This document shows positions 1-12,400 of a stretch of DNA of 64,000 nucleotides, in pieces. Source of the stretch: Branchiostoma belcheri. Lineage: Eukaryota > Chordata > Leptocardii > Amphioxiformes > Branchiostomatidae. Below the pieces are notes generated by a model. It was not told the origin of the DNA, made no database searches, and saw nothing but the letters and a program-made list of their open reading frames with translations. The DNA lies in contig NW_017803854.1 in NCBI RefSeq assembly GCF_001625305.1, positions 1,578,213 through 1,642,212 of the forward strand, read 5' to 3'. How positions within the stretch are numbered: the first letter of the stretch is position 1; every line of letters begins with the position of its first letter. The position numbers and the translations under genes are program-made.

Positions 1-39
1 ATTATACCACAGAATTGTTTCAACTATCAACTTAATTCA

Positions 40-176
40 TAGCCTGGGTACATGACTGTGTACCATCCTACTTGTAGTCTAGTACACGGGCTCCCACTCT
101 CACTTCCTGATGCTGAAAACTTTATAGGGAGCAAGTATGGGAACCTCGGTATACAAATAGGATGGTACCCAGGCTA
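40..176. mobile_element. TAGCCTGG foldback element
   Basis: Termini TAGCCTGGGTAC and GTACCCAGGCTA; the inner arms also pair (accatcct and aggatggt). No clear target duplication. Confidence 0.6.
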
Positions 177-320
177 CTTAGTAATACATGTAATTCAGAC
201 ACCATGAAAACTTTCTTTTCCCCCTCATACCATAAAAGTAAAACCACCTCAAAAGTATGTACATTTACAGTATGATAAACTTGTGTGTCATATCTAAGAT
301 GCTATGTTTGTCTTCGTCAG

Positions 321-415
321 GCTTTGATCAGACTCCCTACCGAAATCTCAGAGTGTGCAGAGGTCCTCAACTTCTTCGAGACAACCAGAGAAGACATTAA
401 TCCTCCCAAGGAAGA
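321..415 (+). CDS. SH3PXD2: SH3PXD2 exon: C-terminal end of the PX domain
   Basis: Acceptor tcgtcag ends at 320 and donor gtaag starts at 416. It reads [15 protein letters not shown], then [15 protein letters not shown], which aligns with the last helix of the TKS PX domain (L-P-x-x-I-S ... F-F-E-x-x-P/R-E-D-x-N-P-P-K-E). Phase 0 in, phase 2 out. The preceding exon is not in the window. Confidence 0.9.
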
Positions 416-3400
416 GTAAGTAACAATTTTTTATTCGTATAGGAAAATGTACAATATCATAGACATCAAGTGAAGTTAAACTTTAGTGCTTAACAGTACT
501 GTTGTAGTACAATCGTATAATGTACAATGTATGGTAATTATCAAAAGTAGAAGTACTAATAAAAATAATTATTATAACATCCTGACACGGTACTATTCAC
601 ACCTTTGCCTAAAACAATGCTAAGGAGTTCTATATAACTTAAGAGACTAAACACTACACTATTATTTATGTGAGTGCTTCCCAGTATTTCTACTTAAATT
701 TTACACATCCCCAATGTTTTTCCCCATCAGTCAGTGAGACATCTTGTAATATTTCTAGACAAAACAAGGACATTATTGGTATAATGTCAAAATAAATGTT
801 GGTCTTACTCCCTTCAAAGTTGTAAAAGACCCTTATTTTCACAGCCCAAACCACTTAGTACTTACAATGTGCATGAAGCTCGAGTGGGCAACTGGGATTG
901 TAATGCCCTCTATCTGGTACATGAAGTACTGCAGGTGGACGGCTGCTAGATACACTTGGGATGTGCAGGTTAATCAGTTTTGCTTTAATTTTAAATCATA
1001 ATTTTGTTCTTTAACAGTGCATGGCTTTCTTGGATACTTCATGTTTTTCAGAAGCAGTTTTGGGCTTGTGTTCATTTTTTTCAGAGGCAGGCATTAAAAC
1101 ATTTTCAACAGGTCACTCATACATGTATATCAAACAGTATGGCATCAGAAAAAAATGCCTTTACTGCTGTCTATTGATCAACCTTACTTTTGATATAAAG
1201 GAAAATTTGGGTAGACTAGCACCAATATCATACCTTAACTTTTGACTATAAAGTTACGATATTCAATTCAAGTTCTTAACTGTCTTTGATCTTTTTGACT
1301 GGATGTATCAAAACCCTCTCAAGTTACCACATGAAGAAATATGAGTATCTGAACGACAGCAGATGCCGGATGGCACTGAAGAAGCTTTTCTTGCCAAGCA
1401 GGAAGAGACCTCAAGGAAGGAGCATCACCAAATGGCTTTTGTCCAGAATTTTCCCCTCTTCTTTTTCCTTTCAAGCCTCCAAAAGTCACCGATGCTGGCA
1501 GCTCTTCAGATAGTTTCTGTTGCATGTCCGTAGAAAAGTTGCGGATACAACTCTGCAATGTGAAGTCATTTTTGTGCCAAGCTCGGTGTGATATGGATGT
1601 TCCACATGTGAATGTGCAGAGGAAGGGACTGCATTTTACCAATCCTTCCTACGTTGCTGTTATGGTTAAGTAAGAAAATTCTTTTCCACACATCAGGAGT
1701 TGCATATTCTTAATTCAGCTTGTGATGGTAGAAGGAATTAGCCTGAGTGTCAGCCTTTTTAGCTTTCATCCGCTCCACACGATCCACTGCCGGTAGCGGA
1801 TCATGGGGAGTAGACAAAAGCTTAAACGGCTGACACTCAGGCTAAGAAGGAATTCAATTAGAATGTGAAATTTAATCTGGCAGCTTTGCAGGTACAGTTT
1901 GCTTCATGATCGCTGCATTTTGGATGTAATGTTTAAGATTTTTAAATTACTTCTGATCGTTGATTTTGACATTCTTTCATCTACCATTACACAGGACACA
2001 GGCAGTTGCTGAACACTGTACGACAGGTACATTTGTATAAGCTTCATATTATGGTTGATATCATTCAGATGCTTCAGAGAATAGCCCAGGACACAGGGAA
2101 CTGGAGAACCTTTGTTGCTGCCCTACATGCCGGGACTGGCATTAAAGGCATCATAATTCTGTCCATACTTACCAGTTCTGTACCTCCCACTGATGTAGGA
2201 TGAAGGAGAAGAAGAACAAGAAGATGGCGGAGTCCATCAGTGAGCCGCTGCTGCTGGACCAGTACGTCGTCGTCGCGGACTACGAGAAATCTCAGCCGAC
2301 GGAGATGAGCGTGACGGCCGGCACAACCGTGGACGTCATCGAGAAAAATGAAAACGGTGAGGCAAAGTAACTGTGGATGGATTGAGTTGTTTGATGAATT
2401 TGAGCAGTGATTTTACAAAATCATTTTTATTGGTGTATTGATTGGTTAACAAGTGAGTGAGTGAGTGAGTGAGTAAGTGAGTGAGTGAGTGAGTGAGTGA
2501 GTGAGGGAGTGAGTGAGTTGGTTGGATAGTTGGTTGGGTTTGTTAGTTTGTAATTTATTTGTTCAAACAGACAAAAGTGTAATAATAATCCCTCAACAGC
2601 AACACAAGTTAATAGTTACAAAGATGTGTCTGTATCTGTATCTGTATAGCTGGTATAACTGCTCTTCAGTGTAACACACCAGCTTGAATAACAAAATCAC
2701 TAAATGAAGTTTTCCCTGCCGTCCCAGGCTGGTGGTTTGTGACGGTGGAGGATGAGCAGGGATGGGTACCGGCAACCTTCCTGGACCGCGCAGATGGACT
2801 CACCGAAGAAATCTCACGGAGGTCAAGGGCAGGAGAAGGTCAGAGAAAAAACAGTTGCTCAAGCAACCACTACTTTTCAAGTCATATCCAGTTGCTAGAG
2901 TAACTGTTTTTAGATTTTTTTACCTGGATGTCTAACCTTCACCGACGTAAGAAAGAAAACAGTTACTCAAGCGACTGGACAGATTTTGAAATCTGTCAGA
3001 CTTTCAAGTAGCATTTTTTGTAAGTGACTGTAGTAAATGCTACTTGGAATGGCTGACGGTTTTCACAATCAATCCAGTTGCTTGAGTAATGCCCTTTTTC
3101 AAGCTTTTTCGTAAGATGTAATCAGGAGTTTTCAGTCTTCGTAATCTGTAGGGAGCCGCCTCAAATCATTGTAATTTGTACATTCATTACCTGAATGCAC
3201 ATGTCTACCCTTCATTTACATTTGTTGTGACAGTTTTAAATGTAGTTGAATAGAAATTGATTACCGTGCCCCCCTCCCCCTGCAGGAGAACAGTACGTCA
3301 CTACAAATGCCTACAACGCTCGGAGCGGGGATGAGGTGGGGTTTGACCGCGGGGTCACCGTGGAGGTTCTGGAGAAAAACCTGGAGGGGTGGTGGTACAT

Positions 3401-6400
3401 CAGGTGAGCTACAGGTGCCCCCTATTGGAACTGATCAGTACTGCAGGTTCTATGATATGATATGATCAGTGTGGTAGCGTGTGGGCTGTGGAGTATTGTA
3501 ACTTGCTACAGACATTGAAGGGATTTTGGTTATACATTCAGTTGCCGTAAATTTTGGCAACTGGTTGGAAGTGCAAAGAACCGTGTGAGTAACCTTCTAC
3601 CTGGTCGAACATGTACAGAGTATTGATAGAAAGTTATACCTTATACTGTAGCAAGTTTTGTGGTTGTTATCGTATTGTTGTGGATATGTGACAGTAGTTT
3701 TACTGTTGAATTGTTCATAATTATGTTCAACTTGGTATGAAGTAAAAAATGCAACACAAAATTGCCACAGCTTCTTTATGGTTGCCAAAAACAAAACTCA
3801 CTCACTCACTCATGTCCGCATGCTCCTAGGAGCGTAGCGCCCCGGCAAACGACCTCCAAGCACTTCTGTTCTGCGCCACTGCCCAGGCTGTAGTCAGGAC
3901 GTGCTGCCGGTGGCAGCAAAACATCTTGAATAAATGATTTTAAAGTGATGAAGACATTTTTCATTAATTTTGACAAATGGATATTGATGTTTTCTCTGAC
4001 TTCTATCATGTATTTCTTCGTAGATACCAGGATGTGGAAGGCTGGGCTCCGAGTACTTATTTAGAAAAGCCTCGAGACCAAAGTGCTGTCAGCATGGTTC
4101 CCACTGAGATCATCGGAAGTGCCCTGGAAGTGAGCAACCTGCCAAACCTGGCCAATCACAGGCGAGCTAGCAACGACGCCAGGTCTGGAAGCTCCGGCTC
4201 CACAACCCCCGAGAAAGGCAGCCCCCGATTGGACAACAGGAAGAGTGCTGCTGAGCTTTCGGCCAATGAGAGGAATGGTAACAACCACGAGGCAGCCAAT
4301 CAGGAGACAGATAGAACAGTCAGGTCCAGGCCTACTGCTCTTCCACTCAAGTCATCGGAGAACAAGAAGAAGGAAAAACAAAGGGGAAAATCTCCTAAAA
4401 GTGAGTAAGAAAAAAGGCAATTTTATTAATGAAATGAAATGATGAAATGATGAAATACCTTTATTGTACATTCATGCCACGACGGGCTAGGTACAGGTCA
4501 AGATACTGAGTATGACAGACACATAACAAACATGTGAAGACCAAAAGCTTACTTGTTGTCAATCCTTCAGTACTGTATCAGTCAGTGAGTGTGCTATACA
4601 ACATGTGTGTCTAGCCTTCATGTAACTTCCTGTTGTCTCATATTGTATGAATTGCATGTGGATATTGGTGGAATCGGTACTGGTATAGTTGCTTTTGTAT
4701 GTGGGTTGTTGGCTTTATATTGCTTTGTGGCTGAGAATGAAGTGACAATGTACATGTAGGTGCCACGGCCTCTCGAAGACTAGCCTGGTTACTAAACCTA
4801 GTATGGCTCCCAAGTCCTACATCCTGTCCACAAAAAGAGAGATGTAGGACTACAGATAGGTGTAGGTACTATAAATGACCCTCTGACCTCCAAATAGAAA
4901 GCCGACCTGGACTGTTTAAATCGACACGAGTTATGGAATACGATTTGTTTATATCGGTCTTTGTTTGTATCTGTATCTTGGATTTTATTGTATTTTGTGC
5001 TGGGCCCTATTGAAAATCAATTTGTCAAAATTGAACTAGGCCACCCAGGTGTTCGAAGATTAAATAAATAAATTTAAAAAATGCTAGAATAGGTTTGGTG
5101 ACCAGGCTACTCGAAGACGAACCGTTGTCCCGCTATACTCACCTCCCCTGTTGGCGATGTTTTCTACCCCCCATTCTCTCTAGGAAAGAGGTTTTCCTCT
5201 CTCAGAGAGTCTTTCAGAAGGCTTAAAGGCAAGTACAGTACTGCAACAGAGAATACTGCATGCCCTGGCCTCTCTTGTGCTGGCAGATGAGTCCAAAGAA
5301 ATGTCCAAGTGGTGTCTGTTCTCTGGGCTGCACTTTGCATTATAGTCACTAGGGGGTTCTTTATGCATGCCTTGACTGTTGTCAGATGGTATGGTATTGT
5401 CACCTTAGCCCTTGATTGTTAGTAAAATGATAGTATATGAATAGATAATGTTGTAGCAATAGGAGCATGACACTGTAGTGTATTGCATGGTCATAATTAA
5501 TGTGATATAATTGAAATTGATGTAATGTTTACCGGTACGTTCCTTTGAATATGTATCTTCAGGAAAAAACAGTTCTGTGCCTTTTTTTATTTAGGACCAG
5601 TTGTAGTGAAACAGAAGGAACCACCACCAAGGAGGGACTCCATCGCAGTAAGTCACTCTTGTTGATACTTAATGGAAAGATACCACGCAGAACGTTTCAC
5701 CATGAAAGTTGTTAGCCTCCTTGCTTACAAGAAGGAAATATATGTCTTATTGTTGTCATTTTTCCTTGAATCATATTTATGTTTTGTGTTATTGTGTCAG
5801 TTTTGTTTCTGTATTTCTGTTCTGTTTTGTTAATTAACGTCCAATTTCCTTCTTTGAAGTACCTCTTTGTCCAAGTACCTCTTTCACTTTCTAATTTCTA
5901 CCAGTGGACTTTAACAAAAGAAACGTCCCTCTTAGAAATTGGATGGTGTAGATTTTTATTGGGTTGATACTGTGTGTGTTCTTCTGTTTGTGAGTTTGTT
6001 GTCAGACTACTGTGAATGCAGAAGCTTACGTGGTGGTTTTATTTTCGCAATTTTCATGGTAAAACCTGTTACCTCAAAATCATAACACAGTAAATATGTG
6101 TTTTATAGTCCTTGTACTACAGAACTACTCTCCAAGCAGAGGTTGGTTGGAAGATTGTGACCTTTCTATCACATGCCCCGTTTTCTGTGACAGTAGCAAC
6201 AGAAAAGTAGCCTGGGTGCTATCCTATTTGTATCCCTAAGGAGCGAGTATGCGAGCCGCAGCATACAAATAGGATGGCACCTAGGCAAATAGAAATGGTA
6301 TATGATAAAAAGGTCACAATCTTCTCCACCAACCTCTGCTTGGAGAGTACTACAAAATTGGTTCAACCCTGAACTTCATACACTGCGAAAACTTCCTTTT

Positions 6401-9400
6401 CTCTCCTACCGTGAAATAAAACCACTGCAAAAGGAAACTGCATTCACAGTACTGCACATTCTTGGCTCTTGTTTGCCTGTGTTTTGCAGTACCCGCACCC
6501 CCCTGAACACCCTCCCCCCCGACAGGCAGGTCATTAGTTTGTAAAACTTTATTTTGTCACACCGTGCCGTGGTGACTAACAACGTAGCAGCATGTTGGTT
6601 TGTTGGTTGGTTTGTTTGTGTGAACTTTTGTTTATCCAGCTTTTCATTGAGGTCATGAGAGAAGAGGTCAGCGTCAGACAAATTAAGATTTATACAGGTT
6701 ACATGATTGTCCTAACACGCACTAAAAAGATTATAGCCAAAGTATATACTTTAAAGTTGTTGACAGCAATAATTAGTATAGACATTGTATACCTTTGGCA
6801 GCATGATAGATACATTTTTTGAACTTCATATTGAATTCTTTTGCCAATACAGATTGTTGTTTTTTTAATCTGATCAATTTTGATATTGAGGTACTACCCC
6901 CAGTATGTTACATAATTAAATAGTCTCAAAGTTGAGTATTACCAAAATCTTCCTCCCCAGAGTCTTACATGTACATGTAATGTTAATGTTAAATTTTTGT
7001 GCTAGTACAAACTTGAGGTTTGTACTGAAGAGCCGTAATGTTTTATATAGAAATGTTTACGTCAGATGTTAATGTTTGTTTTCTGTCCGTGCTGTTGTCT
7101 CCTCTGTTTTGGTGGAAAAGCAACCCCAAGCCGCAGAGCAGGTAGACTCCCCTTCAGTCATAGTTAGAGAATGTAGAAGGCAGTTAAACCATCATTAGTG
7201 GAACAGCATGTTTTAGGATGTAGGGAAAATAAACCATTCCATACATGCGTGGGTTGATTAGCTAGGTGTCAAGCAGATACAGGTAGTCGTGAATGCACAA
7301 TTAAGATAAGTGTCATATGGAATGCTGAAAATCACTTTGTTAGAAAAGTTGACTTGAAATAATAAGAACATGACAAATGTCAGTCCTGCATTTATAAGTA
7401 CATGTATTATGCTTTTGTTCTGTGGTTATCTTTGCTCCATGTATTACATTGTTCTGTCTGTATACAAGGAAGTTGTTACTCAGAAGCAGCCGGATACATG
7501 TAGATTTTGAAAACAAGTAGCATCTGCTGCATTATGTTACTGAGGAAAAGCAGTGAATGCTGCTTGAAACATCTGACAGTTTTCAAAATTTACCCAGTTG
7601 CTTGAGTAACAATTCCTTGTGTGTACATGTATGTCACTACCTTCATGTCTAACCTACATCACTGTGTTCTGTCTGTATGTCATATTTCTTCTCGTTCCAA
7701 ACATGACATTTGCTAATCTCCAAGGAGATCGTAGGATGGCAAAAGACAAATTGGCCAGGCAGAATCCATTGGCCAGAGAGGGTCCATGTTGGGCAATTTG
7801 TCCTTTGCCACCCTAGGATCTGCTTGGAGATTAGACATTTGCCTGAGTTATTTGCTAATCTCCACATGGAAACTGTCCTTGCCACAGAAGCGTCCGCCGG
7901 TAAGGCCGCCGCCGCCTCAGCTGGAGAAGGAAGTGGAGTACGTGACGCTGGCAGACTTCCAGGCCACCATACAGGACGGCATTAGCTTCCAGGAGGGAGA
8001 GAGACTCAAGGTACTTAGTATTGGTTACAACTTGCAGTACTGATATTTGTTAATAGGAGGCACTCTTGAGTTTAGTGCAAGTACTATTTGTACATTGTGA
8101 CCACATCTGGGATTTTGCTGTCTGATATCTCAGATTTATTGTTCAAATTGTCCCAAAGTGGCCTGTACCAGTGTTCTAGCCAGCATTTTGCAGCTCATGA
8201 CGAACAAAAATTTTGTCCAGTTTTTCACAGCGTAATGACATGGAAAGAGATGTCATTAATCTAAGCTTAGTCTTATCAAGGAGGATTTAATCATCACAAC
8301 TGCAGGAAATAGCCTTTTGGTCAGTCGACATCCTAGGATTGTTTGGCCAAATCTTTGATGCGTGACAAAAATTGAGATGACGGAAAACAAAAATTTACCC
8401 TGGCTAGATCCCTGTCCCGTACCGATGATGTGTGACTGCCCACGATTGTGTCATACTCGGCTTCCCGATGACGTAAATCTGTGCTGCAGGCAGTTGTCGT
8501 AATTTCCCCGCTGTCTGACTCCAGATGGTAATGTTGGGGTGCCGTCGCTCCCGGGGGAGGGAGGGAAACAGACCACAAATGACTGACAACCAACGTTGAG
8601 TTACTATAGTACTGTAATTCACTTTATGTTCACGGTAGCAAAATTCACGGTCTGAGAAAAATGTACATGTTCATGGAACTATATATTCACGGTGATGACA
8701 GGTGCAGGAAAAATAAAGTCCAGAAATTATTTGTTAACTGTAATGATAAGTTTACGGTACAGAAGTGACAGTGAAAACAGTGAGCATTAACAGTACTGTG
8801 AAAAATCAGGAATTGCAGTATGTCCTGAAAAAGAGGATGAGTTCTCTATTTTTTATTAAGGCCACAAATAGGTCTTTGCTTCAGAATTCTTTGTACATGT
8901 AGATACATGTAGTTTGATTTCCCCATAACCATCTTTGTCATTTTCAAAATAAGAAATTGAAGATCCGTGAAATAGCTATTGTTTTTGTGAATTTCTTGAG
9001 TAATTGTTGTAAAATTCTTTCTGATCTGATTCTGTCTCTGCTAGCTCCCAAAAGGTAACTTTTTCAAACATGCGGAAAATTGAAGACAAGAAACGAGATA
9101 AACTTCACGTCCTTTCTGGGACTCTTCCCATGTTCCCAACATACTGAGCACGTGAACATAACTACAGAAACACGAGAAAACACACAGACAGACACATTTT
9201 CTGTCATTATCACTAAACAGGAGTTCAGTGTCTTCGTTTACCCTCACAATGCCACGTAAATTTGTCTAATGTTTCCATGGATGCGTTTGCACAAATGATT
9301 GACTGCAGTGTCCCAGGAGAGTGTAAGAGAAACAGCAGAGCTATATTTGATGTCACAGGAGTGTGACAGAAATAATTCCTCTCCATCTGTACTCCTACAG

Positions 9401-12400
9401 GCCTTCGGGTTCACGGAGCCTGAAAATTAGAGCAACCCGTAATGAATTGTGCGAAGATATTGTCTCGCGCCGGTGACATGAGTGGATACGTAAACTGTGC
9501 GCGACCATGTGGTGCTTGGCAATTTATTCTATTAACGTTCTTTTGTATGTGACGTAGGATGCAGCTACATTGGACAAGACTGCACTTAGGAAGTTCTTGT
9601 ACTTCGGAATTATCAGGGACAATTCTTAACCTTCTCTTACAGAAGTATTGTTTTGGGTGGCTGAGCTATGGGTTTGTGTATGCTTGTCTGGACAGAGTAG
9701 GTGGGGAAGATTGACAGGCAGAATGACAGGTCTAAAGGTCAGACATGGGAAATGGGCAGAACTTGAAGGTCACAAAAACCCCAATGACTTGCTGAAAGTC
9801 TAAAATTTCCTACATCTGTTTCTGTATCTGTATTATAGCTGGTATAACTGCCCTTCGGCGTAACACACCAGCTTCGCAGCTGGCTTTATTACACCAAATG
9901 ACCTGTTACACCCAACTTTGCATATCTAACTGCAGAAGTTGTTTAAAGCTTTAGTGTAGTGACTTCTTGCTCATCCAAGTGTTATTCCCATTTCTGCAGG
10001 TAATAGAGAAGTCTCCCAGTGGATGGTGGTTTGTGACGGTGGGGGAGGGGGGCACCGAAGGATGGGCGCCCGCATCGTACATCGAAAGACGGGAGCGACC
10101 AAAGAAACCACCAGCCAGCAGCGCAACAGCAGTTCCCAAACCCACCTTCAGTCCTCCAGTGTCACCAGTAGCGAAAGTAGTCCCCGCGTTTGAGAAACCA
10201 CATGTGCAGTTAAAACGGACACCGAGTGATGCCATTGTGAAACCCAACTTTAGCCCTCCCCCTGTTCCCCAACAGTCGGGGAAAGAGAAGGACCCAAGTC
10301 CGGTTAATGGAAGAAAAGCTTCACCAGTGCTACACATCAGAGAAACTCAAGATCAGGAGGGTCGGTTGTCTCCAAGTGAAGACGACCCGGTCTTACCGAC
10401 CATCGGAGGGACTGATATGCTCAGCGAAATCCAACAAGTTCTGGCCTCAAAACAGAAAAATGTTAGGAAGCGTTCTCCAGCTAGGAAAAGCTCACCTGCT
10501 AGAAAAAGCTCCCCTATCAGGAAAAGTTCCCCGGTAAGAAAAAGCTCCCCTGTTCGGAAAAGCTCCCCTGGGCCCTCCAGACCAACTACTCAACCGCCGA
10601 AGGTACCGCAGATGAAAGGCTGGATAGAGGCAGACAGCAAGGACCTACCTTCTTCATCTTCCGAACAACATACAGAACAGGAGGGGGACATGCTCAGTGA
10701 AATTCATAAGGTCCTTGCTGCGAAGGCAAAGCACATAGTGCAGTCGGAAACAAAACCAGAATCCCGCGAGATACACAGAACTGAGATTTCAAAACAGAAC
10801 GATGAAGAAGAAAACAACAACAGGCAACAGAAAACGAAGTTTGCAGGAATCCCAGCAAAGCATGCTGGGAGAACTACAAAGGGTGGGGAAATGAGTGCAA
10901 AGCATGATGGGATAACATCAAAGCATCATGGGAAACCCTCAAAGTATGATGGAGAACTAATCCAGGATGAAGAGGGGATCTACGTCACGTGCGAAAGGTA
11001 CGAAAGGCAAGACACCAAGGAGATCAGCTTCTCGAAGGGACAGAAAGCAGAAGTGCTGGAGAAGAACACATCAGGGTGGTGGTTTGTGAGAATAGGGTCC
11101 AAGGAGGGGTGGGCTCCCTCCACATACCTCGGGCACGACGACAAGTTACATATAGAGGAAGAAGAAGAGGTCAAGTACGTGGATGTTGAGAAAGCCGTAC
11201 CTGCAAAATTTAGAAACGGGAATGATGTCACCAAACACTCATCCTCCGAAAACAAGAAACCGACTACAGTAGCATTCCAGAAGAAGGCCACACCTCCAAA
11301 CAAGATGCCCACCAAAGACGTGGAAATCAAAAAGCAAACAAGGGCCACAGAAGTCAAGGCAAGGTACTCTCTACCTGTCAAGAAAACCCAAACTGTGTCC
11401 AAGGTTTCGGAACCTTTGCCACCCAAAGAAAGCATTCCACCGGCCACTAGTACAGAGAGTGTCTTATCGGTAAGGGAGGGTATGAGCAAGTTTACAGCTG
11501 CCTCCACAAGGACAACCAGTCCCAAAGGCTTCCAAAAGCAGGAGCCGAGAAAGGGGAGTCCAAAGGCTAAGGTTATCCCCAAGTCAGCATCTTCAGATCA
11601 CAAAGGTGGAAAGATCGAAAGAGTTCCTTCCTTAAAAGAGAGGATGGGGATGTTGATGGAGAAGACAGGTGGCGAAACAACATCTTCGTTATCCAGGATC
11701 CCAAAAAAGAGGACAGAGGAGACAAAGGCTTCAAGAGCGAAGAGCATTCCAGACGACATGCACCAAGCAGATGGTGAAGAGCGGTTCATCTCTGTAAAGG
11801 AAAGACTCGGCATGTTACAGGGTAAAATCGGACCAGCACAGAAGAGAGATGCCGCCGATGCTTCAGTTGCAAAGTCGGGAAAAAGTTTTGGTACAGGGAG
11901 AGGACTGGCAGGTCGACCGGCAGTGCCAACAAAAGCAAAGCCTCAACTCATTAGGAACAAACCAGCAGTTGCACCAGCAAGACCAAAGCCGCCCGTGTTC
12001 GGGAACAAACCGAGCGTGCCTCAAACCAAACCCGCAGTCCAGGCAAGTAAACCGGTAATCTCCAACAAGAAACCCGCGTTAGCCCAAAATAAACCGAAAC
12101 TCACTCTCAACCAAACAAAATCCTCCCCACCATCTCTCAAAACGAAAGACGTAGCAATCGGGGAATTGAACAGCGCTCGCGTAGATGTGCCCTCCCCATT
12201 CAGACCCAAATCTCTGACGAGAATGGACTCCGAGACGAGTAGCCTTACGTCCGAGTCGAGTTCGCTTACGACGGTAACGGCGCTAGAAACAGATGGGGAC
12301 GAGCACATCTACGAGAGCGTTGAAGATGTGATGGGTCACGATACCACGATAGTAACGGGAGAGAATGTCTACATTGCCGCGGCTAGTTATCATACTGACG

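Noticed and set aside
1319-1642. 107-codon minus-strand open frame
   Set aside because: No recognisable domain and no clear splice context; it may be part of an unknown repeat, but I cannot support a gene.
3806-4009. 67-codon minus-strand open frame ending in a GAGT array
   Set aside because: Could be a retroelement 3' end by analogy with 42480-42815, but the sequence shows no recognisable reverse-transcriptase motif.
10980-11582. 200-codon minus-strand open frame
   Set aside because: It is the antisense of the SH3PXD2 terminal exon, with no domain of its own.
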